NCBI RefSeq assembly: GCF_013386165.1
Contig: NZ_JACAOS010000001.1
Span: 707,229-771,228, forward strand
DNA from: Pseudomonas gingeri
GTDB lineage: Bacteria > Pseudomonadota > Gammaproteobacteria > Pseudomonadales > Pseudomonadaceae
Direction of reading: 5' to 3'
DNA: 64,000 nucleotides
Below, piece by piece: positions 1 through 11,437 of this stretch. The translations under genes were made by a program, and so were the position numbers. Numbering within the stretch: the first letter of the stretch is position 1; the number at the start of each line of letters is the position of its first letter. The notes under the pieces were generated by a model. The model was not told the DNA's origin, did not search any database, and saw only the letters and a list, made by a program, of their open reading frames with translations.

Positions 1-150
1 GGAGTTCGCCAATGCGATAACCGTCAGTTCGCCCTCTGCCTTGGCGGCAGCGACAAGTTCCGCCGAGGCGGCCGATGCATTTTGCGCGCAGCCCAGAGCT
101 GCGGAGATGGCTGCTGTTAGAGCAACGACTTTGAATGTTTGACGTGGCAT
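1..150 (-). CDS. ABC transporter substrate-binding protein (5' end only)
   Basis: This is the first 50 codons of a minus-strand gene that leaves the window on the left. The product begins with a Sec-type signal sequence (MPRQ..., a hydrophobic stretch to about residue 27, then SAAS). The mature start AELVAAAKAEGELTVIAL is typical of family-1 extracellular solute-binding proteins, which capture a ligand in the periplasm for an ABC importer. The ATG is preceded by a good ribosome-binding site (AAGGAAG). The substrate cannot be told from this fragment. Confidence 0.6.
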   Translation of the reverse strand, partial: MPRQTFKVVALTAAISAALGCAQNASAASAELVAAAKAEGELTVIALANS

Positions 151-730
151 ATCACTTCCTTTTCGATGTCCGGTAGAGGGAAATTTGACGGCGGAAGATC
201 AGGGCACAGCGAACTGCCTTGGCGCAATGGCAAGGTTGTTATATCTATTATGTAAACAATCAGTCGGTACCTGGCCCAGGCTGGCAGGACAGGAAAGAAA
301 GGTAACTTTCAGAACTTCAATTGCATACTACTGTTGGCGCTGTGCCTGCGCAATCGTAGTGGTGATTTATGACTCTTTCGCGACAAATTGGTCGTAATTG
401 GAAATGTACGGAGCGAAATTTTAGTGAAAGCAGGCGCCCAGTGTAGGCGGGGAGATTGCAGATGTTCCAGATAGAGCTTTATTGCTGTTGGTGGTAGAGA
501 AATAGGTTATCGGATTCGTTTTAGGGGGCTTGTTTTTGCCGGTGGGCTTGAGCTGATATCTTATTTTTGTCTGGCTCCAGATTCGGATGGAGGTCGCATT
601 ATTTGATAATAGCTATACAGCGTAAAGCCGTCTTTGTGATGCAGTAAGGTTAAGTTGGCAAGGCGCGTTGTAGTTATGGGCAGTCGAAACTCAGCGACTT
701 ACAAGATGTGTGCCCTATCGGGCGCACAAA
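151..730. other. Intergenic stretch without a convincing gene
   Basis: About 580 bases lie between the divergent solute-binding-protein gene and the porin terminator. The stretch is richer in A and T than the flanking genes. The only long open frame (185-397) begins without a ribosome-binding site and encodes a composition unlike a protein. I see no RNA gene or repeat. It probably holds the promoter of the minus-strand solute-binding-protein gene. Confidence 0.5.
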
Positions 731-760
731 AAAAGGCCCATCACCAGGATGGGCCTTTCT
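731..760 (-). terminator. Rho-independent terminator of the porin gene
   Basis: A 10-bp perfect stem (732-741 with 749-758) with a 7-nt loop ends on the minus strand in a run of seven T. It lies 40 bp beyond the oprD-like stop codon. Confidence 0.8.
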
Positions 761-799
761 TTAAACGAGCGTCACATCATCAAGCAAGTAATCAGGTGA

Positions 800-2152
800 T
801 TACAAGATTTTGAATGGGTACTGAGTGATCAGGCGGAACTCGTTGATGTTGCCTTCGCCATCGTCTGCGTTGCCGCGGTGCCAAGCTTGGCGTGCGCGGA
901 AGGACAGGTCTTTCAGAGGACCGGTCTGTACAACGTACTTGGCTTCCACGTTGGTTTCGAAGTGATGGCCATCTTTACCATAAAGGCCGGCGTACGAACC
1001 GGTAGGATCCGCATGGGTGCCGTCGATGCCTTCACCATGGACATAACGTGCCATGAAACTCAGGCCTGGGACGCCGTAAGAAGCCATTTTCAGGTCGTAA
1101 CGAGCCTGGATGGATTTCTCGCCAGGACCGTTAAAGTCGGAGTACTGGATGGAGTTGGCCAGGAAAATCGAGTCACCACCGCGGTTGCTGCGATCACCTA
1201 CACCGATGTAGTCAAACGGTGTATCGCCGTGTACCTGTTGGAATGCCAGGGTAACGGTGTGTGCCTGGAGGAAGGAGTAAGCAGTCGCGAACGAGAACGC
1301 AGTGTTGTCGATCTTGCCTGCCAACGCCGAACCGGTATCGGTCGTGCGATAGATGTTGAAGTCGAAGTTCAGCGACTGATCGCTAGCCAGGGGCAGCGTG
1401 TAGTTCGTGTTGACGTAGTACTGATTCCACACGTCCTGAGCTTTGGCGCCATAGAGAGAAACGGTCAGGTTCTCATTGATGCCGTACTTGCCGCCTGCAT
1501 AGTCGACGCTTTTAACATCGAGTACATTGCCAGAGCCTGTTTTGGCAGCATAGGTAGTACGCAGATCTTGCGACAGCGAGGTCTGATCCTGGCTGCTGCC
1601 TGCATAGAAGTGACCGGCTTCGAGATCGAGGTCTTTGATCTCACTGCTTTGCAGTTGGAAGCCACGACCGGTCTGTGCGAACAGGCGGCTGCCGCCCAGA
1701 GCGAAGACTGGAGCGGTGGTCGGTGCTTGGTCGCCGAATTTCAGCTCGGTTTTGGAGAAGCGAACTGCAACAGCGGCACCGGCTTTACCGAAGCTGTTGT
1801 TGTTGTCGCCGTTGGCTTGACGGCTGATGTTTTGCGAACCAGCTTTATCGTCATCGCCGCTCAGCAGGTAGCCGGCATCGCCGAAGCCTTCAACCTTTAC
1901 GCCAACCTGACCTGTGGTGTAACCCGAGCTGAATTTGCCCAGGAAGCCTTGGGTCCAGTCGATCGCGTCATTGTTACCGTGATCCTGTTTGGTCCGGTTG
2001 AAGTAGTAGTTCTCGAGAACTACACCAGCCGAAGCACCTTCAACGAAACCCTTGGCATCAGCCTGGGAGGTTACGAACGGGTCGGCCATAGCCACTTGGG
2101 AACCTGCTGCAGAAACAGCCAGGGCGATCATGCTCCACTTCATCACGCGCAT
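800..2152 (-). CDS. oprD: OprD-family outer-membrane porin
   Basis: The 450-residue product is a substrate-specific porin of the outer membrane, the family that takes up basic amino acids, peptides and small acids, and in P. aeruginosa carbapenems. A signal peptide ends near residue 23 (QVAMA|DPFVTSQ). The mature part shows alternating beta-strand patterns and ends in an aromatic/hydrophobic strand (ITQYPFKIL), as outer-membrane barrels do. An AAAGGAG ribosome-binding site precedes the ATG. The gene stands alone, has its own terminator, and lies beside the HIT-slyX-aspS block as oprD (PA0958) does in P. aeruginosa. The symbol rests on that synteny; OprD paralogues are hard to tell apart by eye, so the substrate is not certain. 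Confidence 0.82.
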   Translation of the reverse strand: MRVMKWSMIALAVSAAGSQVAMADPFVTSQADAKGFVEGASAGVVLENYYFNRTKQDHGNNDAIDWTQGFLGKFSSGYTTGQVGVKVEGFGDAGYLLSGDDDKAGSQNISRQANGDNNNSFGKAGAAVAVRFSKTELKFGDQAPTTAPVFALGGSRLFAQTGRGFQLQSSEIKDLDLEAGHFYAGSSQDQTSLSQDLRTTYAAKTGSGNVLDVKSVDYAGGKYGINENLTVSLYGAKAQDVWNQYYVNTNYTLPLASDQSLNFDFNIYRTTDTGSALAGKIDNTAFSFATAYSFLQAHTVTLAFQQVHGDTPFDYIGVGDRSNRGGDSIFLANSIQYSDFNGPGEKSIQARYDLKMASYGVPGLSFMARYVHGEGIDGTHADPTGSYAGLYGKDGHHFETNVEAKYVVQTGPLKDLSFRARQAWHRGNADDGEGNINEFRLITQYPFKIL

Positions 2153-3114
2153 CGTGATTTGCTCCTTTGGTTTTTAGGAAGAGTACTGCCGTCCCACCTG
2201 TATTTTTGTCTGGGCGGCTCTTTCTTTTTTGTGTCGGCGCAAACTTATATCACGCTGACAAACTTGGCGATACTTGCACACCTATCCTTGCGGCTTCTTT
2301 ACGAGCCTGTCGCAAAAAGCTAGCTCCATGTCGCAAATTCACAGCCTTTATACAGCGGCTGTACAACTTCAGCGCTGTTTCCAAAAGCATGAGCATAGAA
2401 AAAAATGGTCTATGTCCAAGCCCTGAACTCTCCATGGGGCGCACTGTGCAGCGTTGTTACGATGTCGCAGGGGCTTCAGCGTCCGGGCCGACCCTCTGTC
2501 GCGACTATTCACTCACCAATGCAACAAGCATGCACAAAGTGAAAAATTCGTGAGAAAAATTTTACCTGGCACCGTCATCACGCTGAAACCCTTATGAAAC
2601 CTAGGGCGGTTGGCATTTTCGTCGGGGCTTGACGTACTGCTTTTCCTTGTGCTGCTAATCCGTTGAAAATCCATGGAAAGCGAAAAACGTTACCGCTCCA
2701 CACTCCGACTGGGTAGTCGGTGGCTAAAGCGTGCACTGATAGTAGCCGCAGTGTGCGGTTTTGGTGCAAAAAGTTGATTCACAGTGTCGATGCACGCATC
2801 GACTGCGGGCAAGGTGACTTTTTTGTCATTTAGGTCAGCTCTCGCCGTTCATGAGGTAGGCAGAGGATTTCAGAAAAAAGTGACATTTTTGTGGCTGACT
2901 GGGTTTTTTTCTGGCCGGTGTGCAATTTTGTGGTCTTTGTGTTTCTGGAAAAGCGCCATTTGTTCCATTCTGGCGCAGCCCGTGCCCCGTATTCGCCCAT
3001 TTGCCGCGATCCTTGGCCAGGGCCGTGAATCGGCGGCCGATCAGGGGTATCCTGACGGCCTGTCGCCAGGCCTTTGCCGGGCGCAAACCTATCCGTTACG
3101 CAGGAGTATTCACG
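2153..3114. other. Long divergent regulatory region, no gene seen
   Basis: About 960 bases separate the porin gene (minus) from the HIT gene (plus). Several open frames cross it on both strands, but none has a ribosome-binding site with protein-like composition. AT-rich tracts lie near both genes and probably hold the two divergent promoters. I see no clear RNA gene. A long leader or small RNA for the porin is possible but not shown. Confidence 0.45.
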
Positions 3115-3546
3115 GTGTTCGTTCTCGATTCGCGCCTTCAACAAGACACCTTGCCGATGGGCGACCTGCCGTTGTGTCGTGTGCTGCTCTCCAATGATGC
3201 GAACTATCCCTGGTTCATCCTGGTGCCACGGCGCGGGGATATCAGTGAAGTGTTTCAACTCGAGGCCGCCGACCAACAGCAATTGTGGCGCGAGACCTCG
3301 GAGTTGGCGCAGTTGCTACAACAGGCCTTCAACGCGGACAAGATGAATGTCGCGGCCTTGGGTAATGTGGTCAGTCAGTTGCACATGCATGTGATCGTCC
3401 GTCGCCGTGACGATGCGGCATGGCCGGCACCGGTCTGGGGCAAACATCCGGCTCGGCCCTATAGCGAGGAGGAGGTCGTGGTGATTCGCGAGCAATTGCG
3501 CGTGGCGTTCCAGCATGACCCACGTTTTGTGCAGGCGGGCCTATGA
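3115..3546 (+). CDS. HIT-domain (histidine triad) hydrolase
   Basis: This 143-residue protein belongs to the HIT superfamily of nucleotide-phosphate hydrolases/transferases. The catalytic triad motif is visible as [11 protein letters not shown] (H-x-H-x-x pattern, about residues 88-93), preceded by [12 protein letters not shown] chose the GTG at 3115 because CAGGAG lies 8 bases upstream and the resulting start MFVLDSRL matches Pseudomonas HIT proteins. The reading frame stays open further upstream, but that part looks non-coding. The gene overlaps slyX by 4 bases (ATGA), so the two are translationally coupled. The substrate is unknown. Confidence 0.85.
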   Translation: MFVLDSRLQQDTLPMGDLPLCRVLLSNDANYPWFILVPRRGDISEVFQLEAADQQQLWRETSELAQLLQQAFNADKMNVAALGNVVSQLHMHVIVRRRDDAAWPAPVWGKHPARPYSEEEVVVIREQLRVAFQHDPRFVQAGL

Positions 3547-3749
3547 ACCTTGAAGATCGTGTGACCGAACTGGAAAGTCGCCAGGCGTTTCAGGATGACA
3601 CCATCCAGTCGCTCAATGATGTGCTGGTGGCGCAGCAGCGTGTGGTCGAGCGCCTGCAATTGCAGATGGCGGCCCTGCTCAAGCGCCATGAGGAAATGAT
3701 GGGGCAGTTCGAGTCCTTCGAGGAAGAAGCGCCGCCGCCGCACTACTGA
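3543..3749 (+). CDS. slyX: SlyX family protein
   Basis: A 68-residue, highly charged, alpha-helical protein with heptad spacing ([20 protein letters not shown]) fits the SlyX family, a short coiled-coil protein of unclear function in gammaproteobacteria. The PPPHY tail is typical. Its start overlaps the stop of the HIT gene and a strong bidirectional terminator follows, so HIT-slyX form a two-gene operon. Confidence 0.9.
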   Translation: MNLEDRVTELESRQAFQDDTIQSLNDVLVAQQRVVERLQLQMAALLKRHEEMMGQFESFEEEAPPPHY

Positions 3750-3767
3750 CAGCCATCTCCAGACATA

Positions 3768-3807
3768 AAAAAACGCGAGGCAGCCTGGCTGCCTCGCGTT
3801 TTTTTGT
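3768..3807. terminator. Bidirectional terminator between slyX and the cold-shock gene
   Basis: A long GC-rich stem (AACGCGAGGCAG with CTGCCTCGCGTT) is flanked by an A-run on the left and a T-run on the right. It can end transcription of both converging units. Confidence 0.88.
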
Positions 3808-3813
3808 AGCCGA

Positions 3814-4419
3814 TCAGCGCCGCGGCAAGGCCGCGATCACGTCTTCGGCTTGCAGGCCCTTGTCCCGGTTCATCACCGAGAACTCCACGCGCTGGCCTTC
3901 GACCAGGACGCGATGGCCTTCGCCACGGATGGCGCGGAAATGCACGAAAATATCATCGCCGGAGTCCCGCGAGATAAAACCGAAACCCTTGGAGGTGTTG
4001 AACCACTTCACGGTACCGGTATCGCGATTGCTCATGTCGTAGTTGTGGGAAGCCGCCGCCGGGGAGGATTTCTTGTAGAAACTCACCGCCAGGTGCAGCA
4101 ATACGGCAATCACGGCGGCCAGCAGACTCGGAAGCACGGCGGGTTGGCCGCCGATCAGGGTCAGGGGGGCGAGCAAGGTGAGGATTTGCAGTGCCACGGC
4201 GATGATCAGCAGGATGCTGACCAGGATTTGCAGTTGATGCCGTGGACCCTTGTTCCAGTAAGGAATGACTGGCGCGAGGGTAAGGTTGAGCAAGCCGAAG
4301 AATGCCAGGTACAGCGCATCAGGTTGTTGCAGGTAAGGCAGGGCTTCGGATCGCAGGCTGGGTATAAAGGACAGCAGCAGGGCAACAGCGCCCGTTAGCA
4401 GGTGGACGATTTTCAACAT
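3814..4419 (-). CDS. Membrane-anchored cold-shock domain protein
   Basis: The product has two parts. About 120 N-terminal residues hold four hydrophobic helices, and the C-terminal 70 residues are a cold-shock nucleic-acid-binding domain with RNP1 (KGFGFI) and RNP2 (IFVHF). The domain starts at [12 protein letters not shown] and is complete. The neighbour in P. aeruginosa at this place (PA0961) is annotated as a probable cold-shock protein. I place the start at the ATG giving [12 protein letters not shown] 18 bases upstream would add six residues, but there is no better ribosome-binding site there. What a membrane-tethered CSD does is not established. Confidence 0.82.
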   Translation of the reverse strand: MLKIVHLLTGAVALLLSFIPSLRSEALPYLQQPDALYLAFFGLLNLTLAPVIPYWNKGPRHQLQILVSILLIIAVALQILTLLAPLTLIGGQPAVLPSLLAAVIAVLLHLAVSFYKKSSPAAASHNYDMSNRDTGTVKWFNTSKGFGFISRDSGDDIFVHFRAIRGEGHRVLVEGQRVEFSVMNRDKGLQAEDVIAALPRR

Positions 4420-4786
4420 TTTGATTGACTCACTCAAGACGGATCACAAGGACGAGCGGGTGACACACGGTTCGCTTCTGGAAAAAAGGTGAGGCGTTGG
4501 GCACGTGTGGGCATCCGCCTATGCGCCACTGCCAGAGAATCGACAGCCACGACACAGCCTCTATTTAACAGCAAAGCCCATGCCTTCTCAAACTTCGAGG
4601 CCGGGCCGCTGTCGGAGAGTGTGCGCGGGGGCCACGCCTGCGCCGACGCGGCCCGCGGGCCAGACACCTGGCGTGGTGGCCATGGCGGATTTGTCGCAGT
4701 CGCTGCGGCTGTGCGAGTCGTAGGCGCTTGCTAGAGTGGTCCTGCACCTGTGAAGACGATGATCCATTCTGACCAAGGGGATACAT
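4420..4786. other. Divergent promoter region of the cold-shock and Dps-like genes
   Basis: About 370 bases carry no gene that I can support. The open frames here are continuations of frames inside the neighbours. The right edge holds the AAGGGG ribosome-binding site of the Dps-like gene. Promoters for both genes must lie here. Confidence 0.45.
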
Positions 4787-5257
4787 ATGGCTATTGATAT
4801 CGGTATCAGCGAAGCAGACCGTAAATCCATTGTTGAAGGTCTTTCCCGTCTGCTGTCGGACACCTACGTGCTGTACCTGAAAACCCACAACTTTCACTGG
4901 AATGTCAGCGGGCCGATGTTCCGCACGCTGCATTTGATGTTCGAAGAGCAATACAACGAATTGGCCCTGGCCGTTGACCTGATCGCCGAGCGCATCCGTG
5001 CCCTGGGTTTTCCTGCACCGGGTACCTACTCCACCTACGCCCGTCTTTCCTCCATCAAGGAAGAAGAAGGGGTGCCGAGTGCCGAGGAAATGATCAAGCA
5101 ACTGGTTCAGGGCCAGGAGGCGGTCACGCGCACGGCGCGGGGCCTCTTTCCGTTGCTGGACAAGGTCAGCGATGAGCCGACCGCGGACCTGCTGACCCAG
5201 CGCATGCAGGTGCATGAGAAAACCGCCTGGATGTTGCGCGCCTTGCTGGAAGGCTGA
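4787..5257 (+). CDS. dps: Dps-like ferritin-family DNA-protection protein
   Basis: This 156-residue four-helix-bundle protein is of the Dps/miniferritin type, which oxidises and stores iron at subunit interfaces and protects DNA in stress. The first ferroxidase ligands are visible in [11 protein letters not shown] and the following helix [22 protein letters not shown], with D and E spaced as in the family. Length and order match PA0962 of P. aeruginosa. The gene has its own leader and strong ribosome-binding site, and is followed by a hairpin. Regulation by OxyR or RpoS would be expected, but I cannot see a site. Confidence 0.88.
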   Translation: MAIDIGISEADRKSIVEGLSRLLSDTYVLYLKTHNFHWNVSGPMFRTLHLMFEEQYNELALAVDLIAERIRALGFPAPGTYSTYARLSSIKEEEGVPSAEEMIKQLVQGQEAVTRTARGLFPLLDKVSDEPTADLLTQRMQVHEKTAWMLRALLEG

Positions 5258-5261
5258 GTCC

Positions 5262-5304
5262 ACGCTGCGCGAATGAAGCCATTGGCGTTTTATTCGCGCA
5301 GCGT
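5262..5304 (+). terminator. Hairpin downstream of the Dps-like gene
   Basis: A perfect 13-bp inverted repeat (5262-5274 with 5292-5304) with a 17-nt loop starts 5 bases after the stop codon. It lacks a T-tract, so it may be a weak terminator or an mRNA-stabilising hairpin. Confidence 0.45.
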
Positions 5305-5505
5305 CCCAGCGCCCTTGGGGTATTGGCGACGGCGCAGGCTTTCGCCCGGCCCCGGCCCCAGGCTTTTCGTTGTTCTTCCTTATTAATGGACTCTTCCTAC
5401 GGAGGCTGTGGTGCAGTCTGCTGGATAGGGTTTTTTACTTAATGTTTTATGTCAGGAGGTTTGCCAGGAGCGCCTTTATTCAAAGGTGTGCAGCGACGGA
5501 GTGCG

Positions 5506-5850
5506 ATGAAAATGGTTCAGTGGGTAGGGCATGAGGTGGGGAGTTCCGGTTGTGTGCGCAAGACACGGGTGGATCCCCTGTTACTGGATTTCGATATTGG
5601 GTTGGCGAAGCCAGTTTCGCGCTCGGTGCGTTTGAATGGTTTTGCCACCTGCTTGCGGTTGGAGGAGGTTTATTGGAAGGTACTGGCCGATATTGCCAAT
5701 ACCCATGAATGTACGGTCAATGCCTTGCTGTCCAATGTGGACATGGAGGTTCATCTGCGGTACGGCGGCGTGAAAAATTTCAGTGGTTTGATTCGTGTGG
5801 TCTGTGTCGTCCATCTGCTGACGTTGGGCGGTTTGTCCCGGGGTCGCTAG
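5506..5850 (+). CDS. Ribbon-helix-helix domain protein (RHH_4 type)
   Basis: About 114 residues. The segment RSVRLNGFATCLRLEEVYWK followed by ANTHECTVNALLSNVDMEV and FSGLIRVVCVVHLL is the pattern of the predicted DNA-binding RHH_4/COG4321 family, where the strand RSVRLNG and two helices make a dimeric ribbon-helix-helix fold. I place the start at the ATG at 5506; the ATG at 5512, with GGAG ten bases upstream, is equally possible, and an upstream ATG at 5449 lacks a ribosome-binding site. The gene stands alone between dps and the aspS operon. Its target is unknown. Confidence 0.7.
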   Translation: MKMVQWVGHEVGSSGCVRKTRVDPLLLDFDIGLAKPVSRSVRLNGFATCLRLEEVYWKVLADIANTHECTVNALLSNVDMEVHLRYGGVKNFSGLIRVVCVVHLLTLGGLSRGR

Positions 5851-5914
5851 GCCTGTCCGGACGTCTCGGTGGGTTGGCGAGACGGCATGGGCTGGGGCGC
5901 TGACCGGTCCACGG

Positions 5915-5943
5915 CTGCAAAGGCTCGATTTAACGGATATAAT
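5915..5943 (+). promoter_or_regulatory. Likely sigma-70 promoter of the zinc-ribbon/aspS operon
   Basis: A perfect TATAAT -10 box lies at 5938-5943, with a weak -35 (CTGCAA) 17 bases upstream. The downstream leader runs about 70 bases to the zinc-ribbon gene. Confidence 0.55.
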
Positions 5944-6016
5944 CCCGCTCTTTGCTGCATGGCCCATCACGGGCTCGGGCAGCAGTGATGTTGTTATCTG
6001 ATTGCCGAGACGCCCC

Positions 6017-6238
6017 ATGCCCATGTACGACTACCAATGCGCTTCCTGCGGTCATCAACTGGAAGCCATTCAAAAGATCAGTGATGCACCGCTGGTCGAC
6101 TGCCCGGCCTGCCAGGCACCGCAATTGAAGAAAATGCTCTCCATGCCAGGGTTTCGCCTGAGCGGGACCGGCTGGTACGAGACGGACTTCAAGACCGGCA
6201 GCAAGAAAAACCTGGCCGGTGGCGATAAAGCCGACTGA
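6017..6238 (+). CDS. FmdB-type zinc-ribbon protein
   Basis: The 73-residue product has two CxxC knuckles (CASC near residue 9 and CPAC near residue 33) in the order of FmdB/CxxC_CxxC_SSSS regulatory zinc ribbons. It ends with the conserved SMPGFRLSGTGWYETDFKTG. ATG 6017 (MPMYDYQC) is chosen; ATG 6023 would also fit. It lies directly upstream of aspS, a constant pairing in Pseudomonas, and probably shares its promoter. The molecular function is not known. Confidence 0.85.
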   Translation: MPMYDYQCASCGHQLEAIQKISDAPLVDCPACQAPQLKKMLSMPGFRLSGTGWYETDFKTGSKKNLAGGDKAD

Positions 6239-6321
6239 AATAAGCGACACGAGCGGGCGCTTGTCGCGTTGCCAAGACAAGACCTCCACCGAATTCGAAC
6301 GAATAGAAGCGAACCACGACC

Positions 6322-8097
<1,776 letters not shown>

Positions 8098-8109
8098 GAC
8101 GGACCCGAG

Positions 8110-8136
8110 GGCGCATCCACTGGATGCGCCTTTTTT
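8110..8136 (+). terminator. Rho-independent terminator after aspS
   Basis: A GGCGCATC / GATGCGCC stem with a tight loop is followed by six T, 13 bases after the aspS stop. Confidence 0.88.
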
Positions 8137-8223
8137 CAAGGTCGAGATTTTTTATTGCCGGCCACTGCCACAAGGCAGGGCGGGCAACGTTTCAAAGAGC
8201 ATAAAGAGAATTCGGAGCGAGTT

Positions 8224-8970
8224 ATGGCGGGTCATTCCAAGTGGGCAAACATCAAGCACCGCAAAGAACGTCAGGATGCCAAGAAGGGCAAGATCTTCAC
8301 CAAGTGGATTCGTGAACTGACCGTTGCCGCTCGTCAGGGCGGCGGTGATCCGGGCTCCAACCCACGTCTGCGCCTGGCGCTGGACAAGGCCCTCGGCGCG
8401 AACATGAGCCGCGATATCATCGATCGTGCGGTGGCCCGCGGTGCCGGTGCGGCCGACACCGACGATATGGTCGAGCTGAGCTACGAAGGCTACGGCCCCG
8501 GCGGCGTGGCGGTCATGGTCGAGTGCATGACCGACAACCGCAACCGTACCGCGGCGGCCGTGCGCCACGCGTTCAGCAAGTGTGGTGGCAACCTGGGGAC
8601 CGACGGTTCCGTGGCCTATCTGTTCGAACGCAAGGGGCAATTGTCTTTCGCCCCGGGCATCGATGAAGACGCGCTGATGGAAGCGGCGATGGAAGCCGAC
8701 GCCGATGACGTGGTCACCCACGAAGACGGCTCCATGGACGTGTTCACCTCGTTTGCCGGCTTCTATACGGTGCGTAACGCCCTCGATGCGGCGGGATTCA
8801 AGGCGGCGGACGCGGAAATCGTCATGTTGCCGACCACCAGTGCCGAGCTGGATCTTGAGGGCGCGGAGAAGGTGCTCAAGCTGATCGATATGCTCGAGGA
8901 CCTGGACGACGTGCAGAATGTCTACTCCAATGCCGATATTCCCGAATCGGTAGCCGAACAGCTCGGCTGA
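8224..8970 (+). CDS. yebC: YebC/PmpR family regulatory protein
   Basis: The 248-residue product begins [14 protein letters not shown], the hallmark start of YebC/TACO1 proteins. P. aeruginosa PA0964 (PmpR) at the same place represses the PQS regulator; other members help ribosomes through proline stretches. The acidic C-terminal domain ([27 protein letters not shown]) is complete. The ATG at 8224 follows a GGAG. It leads the ruvCAB genes by 16 bases, so co-transcription with ruvC is likely. Confidence 0.93.
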   Translation: MAGHSKWANIKHRKERQDAKKGKIFTKWIRELTVAARQGGGDPGSNPRLRLALDKALGANMSRDIIDRAVARGAGAADTDDMVELSYEGYGPGGVAVMVECMTDNRNRTAAAVRHAFSKCGGNLGTDGSVAYLFERKGQLSFAPGIDEDALMEAAMEADADDVVTHEDGSMDVFTSFAGFYTVRNALDAAGFKAADAEIVMLPTTSAELDLEGAEKVLKLIDMLEDLDDVQNVYSNADIPESVAEQLG

Positions 8971-8986
8971 CCCAAACGCAGGCGCT

Positions 8987-9511
8987 ATGACTTTAATTCT
9001 TGGTATCGACCCCGGTTCGCGCATCACCGGTTATGGTGTGGTGCGCGATACCGGGCGTGGCTGCGTCTACGTCGCCTCGGGCTGCATCCGCACCGGCAGT
9101 GGCGAACTGCATGAGCGTTTGCAGATCGTCTACCGCAGTGTCCGCGAAGTGATCCAGACCTACGGTCCGGTGACCATGGGCATCGAAAAGGTGTTCATGG
9201 CAAAAAACGCCGACTCGGCGCTCAAGCTCGGCCAGGCGCGGGGCGCGGCGATTGTCGCCGGTGCCGAGGAAAACCTCGAGATCGCCGAGTACACCGCGAC
9301 GCAGGTCAAGCAGGCCGTGGCCGGCACCGGGGGCGCCAACAAGGAACAGGTGATGATGATGGTCATGCACTTGCTCAAGCTCACCACCAAGCCGCAAATC
9401 GACGCCTCGGATGCCCTGGCGATTGCCCTGTGCCATGCGCACACTCGTTCCAGCCTGTTGCCCCATGGCCTGGGCGCCGCACGTAGCCGTGGCGGTCGCC
9501 TGCGTCTCTGA
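8987..9511 (+). CDS. ruvC: Crossover junction endonuclease RuvC
   Basis: RuvC is the dimeric, Mg-dependent resolvase that cuts Holliday junctions bound by RuvAB. The four acidic catalytic residues are visible: D in [14 protein letters not shown] in [22 protein letters not shown], and the pair in [14 protein letters not shown]. The length of 174 is normal. It lies just behind yebC and about 115 bases before ruvA. Confidence 0.97.
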   Translation: MTLILGIDPGSRITGYGVVRDTGRGCVYVASGCIRTGSGELHERLQIVYRSVREVIQTYGPVTMGIEKVFMAKNADSALKLGQARGAAIVAGAEENLEIAEYTATQVKQAVAGTGGANKEQVMMMVMHLLKLTTKPQIDASDALAIALCHAHTRSSLLPHGLGAARSRGGRLRL

Positions 9512-9625
9512 TAGCATCATCGCCTCAAACAATTTTGCTTGCCGATAGCGTCACGCCGGATAAGGTAGTGCGCTATCGTTCCGAGTCTTCAGCTACTGGT
9601 CTGGCCAGAAATAAGGATCTGATAC

Positions 9626-10240
9626 GTGATTGGACGTTTGCGCGGCACCCTGGCAGAAAAACAGCCGCCGCACCTCATCCTTGATGTGAATGGCCTCGGC
9701 TATGAGCTGGAAGTGCCGATGACCACGCTTTATCGTCTGCCGTCGGTCGGCGAGCCGCTGACCCTGCACACGCATTTGGTCGTGCGCGAGGATGCCCAGT
9801 TACTCTATGGCTTCATCGGTCGGCGCGAGCGTGACTTTTTCCGCGAGCTGATCCGCCTCAACGGCGTCGGGCCGAAGCTGGCCCTGGCCTTGATGTCGAG
9901 CCTGGAAGTCGATGAGCTGGTGCGTTGCGTGCAGGCCCAGGACACCTCGGCGCTGGTGCGCGTGCCCGGTGTCGGCAAGAAGACTGCCGAGCGCCTGCTG
10001 GTGGAGCTCAAGGATCGCTTCAAGGCCTGGGAAACCGTGCCGAGCATGTTTGCCCTGGTGCCCAACCAACCGGACGGCGCACCTGCGCAGCCGGTGGCCA
10101 GTGCTGAAAGCGATGCGGTCAGTGCGCTGATTTCCCTGGGCTACAAGCCCCAGGAAGCGAGCAAGGCGGTGTCGGCCATCAAAGACAAAGGCCTGAGCAG
10201 CGAAGACATGATTCGTCGTGCCCTGAAGGGAATGATCTAA
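9626..10240 (+). CDS. ruvA: Holliday junction DNA helicase subunit RuvA
   Basis: This 204-residue protein binds the four-way junction and loads RuvB. The N-terminal OB domain ([27 protein letters not shown]), the two helix-hairpin-helix motifs ([33 protein letters not shown]) and the C-terminal RuvB-contact domain ([16 protein letters not shown]) are all present. It starts with GTG. The ruvB start codon follows its TAA with no gap. Confidence 0.97.
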   Translation: MIGRLRGTLAEKQPPHLILDVNGLGYELEVPMTTLYRLPSVGEPLTLHTHLVVREDAQLLYGFIGRRERDFFRELIRLNGVGPKLALALMSSLEVDELVRCVQAQDTSALVRVPGVGKKTAERLLVELKDRFKAWETVPSMFALVPNQPDGAPAQPVASAESDAVSALISLGYKPQEASKAVSAIKDKGLSSEDMIRRALKGMI

Positions 10241-11299
10241 GTGATTGAAGCCGATCGTTTGATAACCGCCTCCGGCGGGCGTGACCGCGAGGAGGTCCAG
10301 GATCGCGCCATTCGGCCATTGAGCCTGGCCGAGTACATCGGCCAGCCGACGGTCAAGGAGCAGATGGAGCTGTTTATCCAGGCGGCGCGCGGGCGTGGCG
10401 AGTCCCTTGACCACACCCTGATCTTCGGTCCGCCGGGCCTGGGCAAGACCACCCTGGCCAATATCATCGCCCAGGAAATGGGCGTGTCGATCAAGAGCAC
10501 CTCGGGGCCGGTGCTGGAGCGGGCCGGAGACCTGGCGGCGCTGCTGACCAATCTCGAACCCCACGATGTGCTCTTTATCGATGAAATCCACCGCCTGTCG
10601 CCTGTCGTCGAAGAGGTCCTGTACCCGGCGATGGAGGACTTCCAGCTCGATATCATGATCGGCGAAGGGCCGGCGGCGCGTTCGATCAAGCTCGATCTGC
10701 CACCCTTCACCCTGGTCGGTGCTACTACCCGCGCGGGCATGTTGACCAACCCGTTACGTGACCGCTTCGGTATCGTCCAGCGTCTTGAGTTCTATAGCAC
10801 TGCAGATCTGGCAACTATCGTTACCCGTTCGGCGGGGATTCTGGGTTTGCCGCTGGACCCGGAAGGCGCGTTCGAGATCGCCCGACGGGCCCGGGGTACA
10901 CCGCGGATCGCAAACCGCCTGTTGCGGCGGGTGCGTGATTTTGCCGAAGTGCGAGCCAAGGGTCATATCACCAAGGCGGTGGCGGACCTGGCCTTGAATC
11001 TGCTGGATGTCGACGAACACGGTTTCGATCACCAGGACCGGCGCCTGTTGCTGACCATGATCGAGAAGTTCGACGGTGGTCCGGTCGGGGTGGACAGCCT
11101 GGCGGCGGCGATCAGCGAGGAGCGGCACACCATTGAGGATGTGCTCGAACCTTACCTGATCCAGCAAGGCTACATCATGCGCACCCCCCGTGGACGGGTG
11201 GTGACCCGGCATGCCTATCTGCACTTCGGTTTGAATATTCCGTCGCGCTTGGGTGAGATGCCCGTGGTAGACGAGTTCCTTGATGCGTTGGACGAGTAA
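10241..11299 (+). CDS. ruvB: Holliday junction branch-migration ATPase RuvB
   Basis: RuvB is the hexameric AAA+ motor that pulls DNA through the RuvA-bound junction. Walker A ([11 protein letters not shown]), Walker B (LFIDEIHRL), sensor 1 (GATTRAG) and the arginine finger region (PLRDRFG) are in order, followed by the winged-helix DNA-binding domain ending [18 protein letters not shown]. Start is GTG immediately after ruvA, and the length of 352 is normal. Confidence 0.97.
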   Translation: MIEADRLITASGGRDREEVQDRAIRPLSLAEYIGQPTVKEQMELFIQAARGRGESLDHTLIFGPPGLGKTTLANIIAQEMGVSIKSTSGPVLERAGDLAALLTNLEPHDVLFIDEIHRLSPVVEEVLYPAMEDFQLDIMIGEGPAARSIKLDLPPFTLVGATTRAGMLTNPLRDRFGIVQRLEFYSTADLATIVTRSAGILGLPLDPEGAFEIARRARGTPRIANRLLRRVRDFAEVRAKGHITKAVADLALNLLDVDEHGFDHQDRRLLLTMIEKFDGGPVGVDSLAAAISEERHTIEDVLEPYLIQQGYIMRTPRGRVVTRHAYLHFGLNIPSRLGEMPVVDEFLDALDE

Positions 11300-11437
11300 A
11301 AGCAGTATTGGGGCTGATTTATTCGTGGTTTGCGTTGTCCGAAGGGCACGTGTCACGAATCTTCATGCAAAAAGTCGTCGAAGGATGAAAAACAGTTGCC
11401 TGGCCGGATTGGCAACCTGAGGAGTAAGCACTAGAGT

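Noticed and set aside
878..2323. 481-residue open frame opposite the OprD porin
   Set aside because: It is the antisense shadow of the porin gene: no ribosome-binding site, no family pattern, and the porin on the other strand is complete.
2167..2553. 128-residue plus-strand frame in the porin upstream region
   Set aside because: There is no ribosome-binding site, the composition is not protein-like, and the region is a divergent promoter region.
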